DNA from: Alitibacter langaaensis DSM 22999
GTDB lineage: Bacteria; Pseudomonadota; Gammaproteobacteria; Enterobacterales; Pasteurellaceae
Assembly: GCF_003096995.1 (NCBI RefSeq)
Contig: NZ_QENU01000016.1
Coordinates: forward strand, 1-42,230
Length of the DNA: 42,230 nt
Direction of reading: 5' to 3'
Both the position numbers and the translations under genes were made by a program. Positions 37,343 to 42,230 of this stretch are shown one piece after another. The notes beneath the pieces are model-generated. The model worked only from the letters and a program-made list of their open reading frames with translations, was not told where the DNA came from and made no database searches. Within the stretch, counting starts at the first letter, position 1. Every line of letters starts with the position of its first letter.

Positions 37343-39799
37343 ATGCGTGTACTTAAATTCGGTGGCACATCGCTTGCCAATCCAGAACGTTTCTTGCAAG
37401 CTGCTGAGCTGATCGAAAAAGCCCATTTAGAAGAACAAGCCGCGGGCGTGCTTTCCGCACCAGCCAAAATCACCAATCATCTGGTGGCACTTTCTGAAAA
37501 AGCCAGCCAAAATCAACCAACCGATTCTCATTTTAATGATGCTGTTGAAATTTTCTATAACATTATCAACGGATTACACGCAAAAAATAATCACTTTGAC
37601 TTAGTAGGAACCAAAGCCTTAATTGACGCTGAATTTGCGCAAATTGCCAGCTTATTAGATGAAATTCGTGCAGCAGGCAAAGTTGAAGATGCCGTGAAAG
37701 CGACAATTGATAGCCGTGGGGAAAAATTATCCATTGCGATGATGAAAGCATGGTTCGAGGCTTGTGGTTATGCGGTAACTGTTATAAATCCAGTAGAAAA
37801 ATTGTTGGCGTATGGCACTTATTTAGAAAGCAGTGTGGACATTGCAGAATCCACTAAACGCGTGGATGCAGGCTCCATTCCAAAACAAAATGTGGTGTTA
37901 ATGGCAGGCTTCACTGCGGGCAATGAGAAAGGAGAATTGGTGCTTTTAGGGCGCAACGGTTCGGACTATTCAGCGGCTTGTTTGGCAGCCTGTTTAAAAG
38001 CAAGTGTATGTGAAATTTGGACTGACGTAGATGGCGTGTTCACTTGTGATCCGCGTTTAGTGCCTGATGCGCGTTTGTTGCCGCACCTTTCCTATCGAGA
38101 AGCGATGGAGCTTTCTTATTTTGGGGCGAAAGTGATTCACCCACGCACCATTGGTCCTTTAGTGCAAACCAATATCCCATGTTTAATCAAAAATACCGGA
38201 AATCCGACCGCACCTGGTTCGATTATTGATAGCGATGAAAATGCGTCTGAAGAATTACAAGTTAAAGGCATTACCAATTTAGATAACGTGGCAATGTTTA
38301 ATGTATCAGGCCCTGGTATGCAAGGCATGGTTGGTATGGCAGCGCGTGTATTTTCCACAATGTCTAATGCAGGTATTTCGGTGATTTTGATTACTCAATC
38401 TTCATCAGAATATAGTATCAGTTTCTGTGTGCCAGCAAAATCAGCAGAAAGGGCATTGACGGTGTTAAATACAGAGTTTGCGCAAGAATTGCAAAACGGA
38501 GATTTAGATCCCGTAGAAATTATTAAAGATTTATCGATTGTTTCTGTGGTGGGCGATGGTATGCGTTCCGCAAAAGGGATCGCTGCGCGTTTCTTCTCTT
38601 CCGTTGCGCAAGCGAATATTAGCATTGTGGCAATCGCACAGGGATCGTCTGAACGCTCAATTTCTGCGGTTGTACCAATGAATAAAGCCATTGAAGCGGT
38701 GAAAGCGACACACCAAGGATTGTTCAATAATAAAAAGTCGATTGATGTGTTTCTTGTTGGCGTAGGTGGCGTTGGTGGCGCGTTAATTGAGCAGATTAAA
38801 CAGCAAAAGGAGTTTCTAGCAAAGAAAGGCATTGAGATCCGAGTTTGTGCATTGGCTAACGTGGATAAAATGTTGCTCAATGAAAACGGTTTGAATTTAG
38901 ATAATTGGAAAGAAGATCTCGAACACGCCATTCAGCCATCTGATTTTGATGTCTTGCTTTCATTTATTAAATTACACCATGTGGTCAATCCCGTTTTTGT
39001 TGATTGTACCGCCGCACAATCTGTGGCAAATCTGTATGTGCGCGCATTACGAGAAGGCTTCCACGTGGTCACACCAAATAAAAAAGCCAATACAGGAAGT
39101 TTTGCTTATTATCAAGAATTACGCCAAGCAGAACGTGTAGGACGCCATAAATTCTTATATGAAACTAATGTGGGCGCAGGTTTACCTGTGATTGAAAACC
39201 TACAAAATCTGCTTGCCGCAGGCGATGAAGTAGAAAAATTTGAAGGGATCTTATCTGGTTCGCTATCTTTCATTTTTGGTAAATTAGAAGAAGGCTTAAC
39301 CCTTTCACAAGCCACATTGTTAGCCAAAGAAAAAGGCTTTACTGAACCAGATCCGCGTGATGATTTATCTGGCGCCGATGTTGCACGCAAATTATTAATT
39401 TTAGCGCGTGAAACTGGTCTTGCATTGGAGTTTGAAGATATCGAGGTGGAAGGCGTATTGCCTAAAGGATTCGCTGAAGGAATGACAAAAGAAGAATTTC
39501 TTAAAGTGTTACCAGAAGTGGACGCCGAATTTAGTCAGCGTATTGATGCCGCTAAAGCCGAGGGAAAAGTGTTACGTTATGTTGGCTCCATAAATGGCGA
39601 CAAATGCCGTGTATCCATTGAGGCCGTTGATGAAAATCATCCTCTTTATAAAGTTAAAGACGGCGAAAATGCCCTTGCATTCTTGACTCGTTATTACAGC
39701 CCAATTCCATTGTTATTACGGGGCTATGGCGCAGGGACAGATGTCACTGCCGCAGGAATCTTTGCGGATATTCTCCGCACTTTACAGGGGGCCGCATAA
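37343..39799 (+). CDS. thrA: Bifunctional aspartate kinase I / homoserine dehydrogenase I
   Basis: ThrA catalyses the first and third steps from aspartate to homoserine and is normally inhibited by threonine. The 818 residues carry the kinase motif [13 protein letters not shown] (5-17), then a regulatory pair of ACT domains (about 310-465, with [20 protein letters not shown] and [20 protein letters not shown] as repeat halves), then the dehydrogenase domain with [11 protein letters not shown] (near 470) and [22 protein letters not shown] precedes the ATG. The stop codon overlaps the thrB start by one base (TAATG). Confidence 0.98.
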   Translation: MRVLKFGGTSLANPERFLQAAELIEKAHLEEQAAGVLSAPAKITNHLVALSEKASQNQPTDSHFNDAVEIFYNIINGLHAKNNHFDLVGTKALIDAEFAQIASLLDEIRAAGKVEDAVKATIDSRGEKLSIAMMKAWFEACGYAVTVINPVEKLLAYGTYLESSVDIAESTKRVDAGSIPKQNVVLMAGFTAGNEKGELVLLGRNGSDYSAACLAACLKASVCEIWTDVDGVFTCDPRLVPDARLLPHLSYREAMELSYFGAKVIHPRTIGPLVQTNIPCLIKNTGNPTAPGSIIDSDENASEELQVKGITNLDNVAMFNVSGPGMQGMVGMAARVFSTMSNAGISVILITQSSSEYSISFCVPAKSAERALTVLNTEFAQELQNGDLDPVEIIKDLSIVSVVGDGMRSAKGIAARFFSSVAQANISIVAIAQGSSERSISAVVPMNKAIEAVKATHQGLFNNKKSIDVFLVGVGGVGGALIEQIKQQKEFLAKKGIEIRVCALANVDKMLLNENGLNLDNWKEDLEHAIQPSDFDVLLSFIKLHHVVNPVFVDCTAAQSVANLYVRALREGFHVVTPNKKANTGSFAYYQELRQAERVGRHKFLYETNVGAGLPVIENLQNLLAAGDEVEKFEGILSGSLSFIFGKLEEGLTLSQATLLAKEKGFTEPDPRDDLSGADVARKLLILARETGLALEFEDIEVEGVLPKGFAEGMTKEEFLKVLPEVDAEFSQRIDAAKAEGKVLRYVGSINGDKCRVSIEAVDENHPLYKVKDGENALAFLTRYYSPIPLLLRGYGAGTDVTAAGIFADILRTLQGAA

Positions 39800-40746
39800 T
39801 GAGCTTACGAATTTATGCGCCAGCATCCAGCGCCAATATTAGTGTGGGATTTGATACCCTTGGCGCCGCAATTTCCCCCATTGATGGTTCATTGCTCGGC
39901 GATGTAGTACAAATTGATGAAATTGCATCGGGTTTTGAATTGGAAAGTGCGGGCTATTTTGTTCGCAAATTGCCAAAAGAACCGCAAAAAAACATTGTCT
40001 ATCAAGCCTATGTGTTGTTCAGCGAGCGTTTAAAATTACGCGGCGGCAATGTTAAACCTTTACGCTTAACCTTAGAAAAAAATATGCCCATCGGCTCAGG
40101 TTTAGGCTCCAGTGCTTGTTCTATTGTGGCAGCATTGGTGGCATTAAATCAATTTCATGCAGAGCCGTTTTCAAAAATGGAATTGCTAGAAATGATGGGC
40201 GAATTAGAGGGGCGTATTTCAGGTTCTATCCATTATGATAATGTGGCGCCATGCTATTTAGGCGGGGTGCAACTCATGGTGGAAAGCTTAGGCAATATCA
40301 GCCAAACTTTACCATTTTTTGATCATTGGTATTGGGTGTTAGCTTATCCCGGTATTGAAGTTTCCACCGCTGAAGCGCGTGCAATTCTGCCGAAAAGCTA
40401 TACTCGTCAAGATGTGATTGCTCATGGTCGCCATTTAGGCAGCTTTGTGCACGCTTGCCATACCCATCAAGAAGTGCTTGCCGCATTAATGATGCGTGAT
40501 GTCGTTGCTGAACCTTATCGCGCCTCATTGCTGCCAAACTTTGCAGACGTGAAACAAGCGACCCGCGATCTTGGTGCGTTGGCAACGGGCATTTCAGGTT
40601 CTGGACCAACGATGTTTAGTATCGCCCCAGATCTGCAAACGGCGATGAAAATTGAGCATTATTTAGAAAACCATTATTTGCAAAATAACGAAGGTTTTGT
40701 GCATATTTGCAAAGTGGATAATGCAGGCGCACGGGAATTAGCATAA
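39799..40746 (+). CDS. thrB: Homoserine kinase
   Basis: ThrB phosphorylates homoserine to O-phosphohomoserine. It is a GHMP-family kinase of 315 residues, with the ATP-binding stretch [20 protein letters not shown] (about 95-114) and the C-terminal [11 protein letters not shown]. The N-terminus, [20 protein letters not shown], is typical. The start overlaps the thrA stop (TAATG), so translation is coupled. A strong uptake-sequence hairpin follows, between thrB and thrC. Confidence 0.98.
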   Translation: MSLRIYAPASSANISVGFDTLGAAISPIDGSLLGDVVQIDEIASGFELESAGYFVRKLPKEPQKNIVYQAYVLFSERLKLRGGNVKPLRLTLEKNMPIGSGLGSSACSIVAALVALNQFHAEPFSKMELLEMMGELEGRISGSIHYDNVAPCYLGGVQLMVESLGNISQTLPFFDHWYWVLAYPGIEVSTAEARAILPKSYTRQDVIAHGRHLGSFVHACHTHQEVLAALMMRDVVAEPYRASLLPNFADVKQATRDLGALATGISGSGPTMFSIAPDLQTAMKIEHYLENHYLQNNEGFVHICKVDNAGARELA

Positions 40747-40762
40747 AATAACGCAAAATCTC

Positions 40763-40797
40763 ACCGCACTTTTGCGTTAAAGTGCGGTAATTTTTAA
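40763..40797 (+). terminator. Uptake-sequence hairpin inside the thr operon, between thrB and thrC
   Basis: ACCGCACTTT (40763-40772) and AAAGTGCGGT (40779-40788) are perfect 10-bp arms with a six-base loop, followed by AATTTTTA. It has the form of a Haemophilus terminator but lies inside an operon, 17 bases after thrB and before the thrC SD. It may lower thrC transcription or protect the thrAB message. Confidence 0.75.
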
Positions 40798-40814
40798 CAA
40801 AATTGGAAGAAAAA

Positions 40815-42089
40815 ATGAACTTATACAATATCAAACACCCAGAGCAACAAGTAAACTTCGCCCAAGCTGTGCGACAAGGCTTAGGCAAAAATCAAGGCTT
40901 ATTTTTCCCTGAAGTGCTGCCAAAATTAGACAATATTGACGCATTGCTTGATTTACCCTTAGATGAGCGTAGCCAAAAAATCTTAGGGGCGATCATCGGT
41001 GATGAAATTCCCGCTGATAAATTGAATGCAATGGTAAAAAATGCCTTTACTTTCCCCGCGCCATTGGCAAAAGTGAATGACAATATTTATGCGCTAGAAT
41101 TATTCCACGGGCCAACATTAGCCTTCAAAGATTTTGGTGGACGCTTTATGGCACAGGCCTTAGCAACTGTGCGTGGCGATGGGAAAATCACGATTTTGAC
41201 TGCAACCTCTGGCGATACAGGCGCAGCGGTTGCTCATGCATTCTACGGTTTAGAAAATATCAATGTGGTGATTTTGTATCCGAAAGGCAAAATCAGCCCA
41301 TTACAAGAAAAACTGTTCTGCACCTTAGGGGGCAATATTCGCACTGTCGCCATTAATGCAGATTTTGATGCCTGCCAAGCATTAGTGAAACAGGCTTTTG
41401 ACGATGAAGAATTGCGTCAAGCGATTGGTTTAAATTCCGCAAACTCAATTAATATCAGCCGTTTATTGGCACAAATTTGTTATTACTTTGAAGCGGTGGC
41501 TCAATTACCAAAAGAAAAACGTAAAGATGTGGTGGTTTCAGTACCAAGTGGCAACTTTGGGAATTTAACTGCAGGGCTCATTGCTAAAACATTAGGTTTG
41601 CCAATCAAACGCTTTATCGCTTCAACCAATGCCAATGATACCGTGCCACGTTATCTCGCCAGCGGAAAATGGGAGCCGAATGCGACTGTGGCAACCCTTT
41701 CAAATGCGATGGACGTGAGCCGCCCAAATAACTGGCCTCGCGTGGAAGAACTCTTTAAACGCAATGGTTGGAATTTGAAAGAATTAGGTGCAGCAGCTTT
41801 AAATGATGCCGAAACGGAAGCCGCATTAAAAGCAGAATATGCAGAAGGCTATTTATGTGAGCCTCATGGCGCAATCGCTTATCAAGCACTAAAAGACCAA
41901 TTGCAAGCAGGGGAAACGGGAATCTTCCTTTGCACCGCGCATCCAGCAAAATTTAAAGAAAGCGTGGAACGTATTTTGAATACCGAGTTGCCATTACCAG
42001 AAGCGCTCGATAAACATAATAAATTGCCATTACTTTCCGATGAAATGGACGCTGATTTTGCCACATTGCGTGCGTATTTATTAAAATAA
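40815..42089 (+). CDS. thrC: Threonine synthase
   Basis: ThrC is a PLP enzyme that converts O-phosphohomoserine to threonine, ending the pathway. I chose ATG 40815 (MNLYNIKHPEQQVNFAQAV), 424 residues, because GGAAG lies five bases upstream and E. coli ThrC starts MKLYN; an upstream TTG at 40803 is in frame but unlikely. The PLP lysine is Lys105 in HGPTLAFKDFGGRFMAQ. ATSGDTGAA and SVPSGNFGNLTAG are the phosphate-group motifs. The product ends normally in AYLLK. The IS tip begins one base after the stop codon, so any native terminator has been displaced. Confidence 0.98.
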   Translation: MNLYNIKHPEQQVNFAQAVRQGLGKNQGLFFPEVLPKLDNIDALLDLPLDERSQKILGAIIGDEIPADKLNAMVKNAFTFPAPLAKVNDNIYALELFHGPTLAFKDFGGRFMAQALATVRGDGKITILTATSGDTGAAVAHAFYGLENINVVILYPKGKISPLQEKLFCTLGGNIRTVAINADFDACQALVKQAFDDEELRQAIGLNSANSINISRLLAQICYYFEAVAQLPKEKRKDVVVSVPSGNFGNLTAGLIAKTLGLPIKRFIASTNANDTVPRYLASGKWEPNATVATLSNAMDVSRPNNWPRVEELFKRNGWNLKELGAAALNDAETEAALKAEYAEGYLCEPHGAIAYQALKDQLQAGETGIFLCTAHPAKFKESVERILNTELPLPEALDKHNKLPLLSDEMDADFATLRAYLLK

Positions 42090-42090
42090 A

Positions 42091-42230
42091 GGGGCTGACG
42101 TAGATTAGGTACTATGCTAATCTACAAAAATGAATATAACTCATTGTAAACTAAAGAAATCTATACAGAGAAAATTACTTGAATTTTTTGTGCTAGAAGT
42201 CACGGCTCGCTCAGCTGCAGATTTACTTGG
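42091..42230 (+). mobile_element. IS1016-like insertion sequence, 5' end only
   Basis: The element begins with GGGGCTGACGTAGATTAG one base after the thrC stop and runs to the window edge. It is the inverted copy of bases 1-140, with a single difference. The two copies therefore face outward, with the 42-kb core between their 5' ends. The bases flanking the two tips do not match, so they are not the two sides of one insertion. Confidence 0.8.
42130..42230 (+). CDS. IS1016-like transposase, N-terminal fragment cut by the window edge
   Basis: The frame opens at ATG 42130 with MNITHCKLKKSIQRKLLEFF and remains open for 33 codons to the window end, through VTARSAADLLG. It differs from the left copy only at codon 2 (Asn for Lys). 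It lies 40 bases after the thrC stop on the same strand, with no terminator visible between them, so read-through from the thr promoter could reach it. Confidence 0.75.
   Translation, partial: MNITHCKLKKSIQRKLLEFFVLEVTARSAADLL

Overview
The window looks like a chromosomal contig from a Haemophilus-type member of the Pasteurellaceae (Gammaproteobacteria). Three observations support this. About forty copies of the Haemophilus DNA uptake core AAGTGCGGT/ACCGCACTT, roughly one per kb, are scattered through genes and spacers on both strands. The gene blocks and protein sequences read like H. influenzae versions of E. coli core genes. Both ends of the window are the same 140-bp end of an IS that I read as IS1016-like. 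The species is not settled; the proteins are similar to, but not identical with, my recollection of H. influenzae.

Layout. 1-140: end of an IS1016-like element with a truncated transposase pointing out of the window. 175-594: a small DoxX-type membrane protein. 858-6248: ribF-ileS-lspA-ispH (flavin cofactors, Ile-tRNA, lipoprotein signal peptidase, isoprenoids). 6419-8928: a secreted ComEA-like DNA-binding protein, rdgB and hemW. 9264-14126: serine uptake and breakdown (sdaC, sdaA), then rpiA and serA (serine synthesis). 14266-17710: mltG-tmk-holB-tatD. 17739-19567: a DUF1523 membrane protein and a CNNM/CorC-type CBS protein. 19613-23785: dnaE with hda directly behind it. 23934-28133: rdgC (minus), proC plus an MFS carrier (plus), alaA (minus). 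28283-31260: menF-menD. 31403-36125: mlaFEDCB-ibaG-murA. 36191-36892: yggS (minus). 37116-42089: the threonine operon with an intact attenuator and leader peptide (thrL-thrABC). 42091-42230: the second IS end, one base after the thrC stop codon.

Almost everything is core housekeeping: cofactor, isoprenoid, menaquinone and amino-acid synthesis, replication, nucleotide-pool cleaning, peptidoglycan synthesis and outer-membrane lipid transport. I found no tRNA, rRNA, CRISPR array, prophage, toxin-antitoxin pair or defence system, and no convincing previously undescribed multi-gene system. The points most worth a second look are the inverted IS pair bounding the window, the thr operon running straight into a transposase gene, the thr attenuator whose leader peptide contains a DNA uptake sequence, a short ORF and 15-bp tandem duplication at the hemW start, the 18-bp repeats in the ComEA-like gene, and a DNA-uptake hairpin inside the thr operon.

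Start codons were moved inward from the longest open frame where a Shine-Dalgarno (SD) sequence or family alignment favours it (ileS, lspA, rdgB, hemW, sdaC, rdgC, alaA, MFS, menF, mlaF, mlaD, ibaG, thrC). Family comparisons are from memory, since no search could be run.
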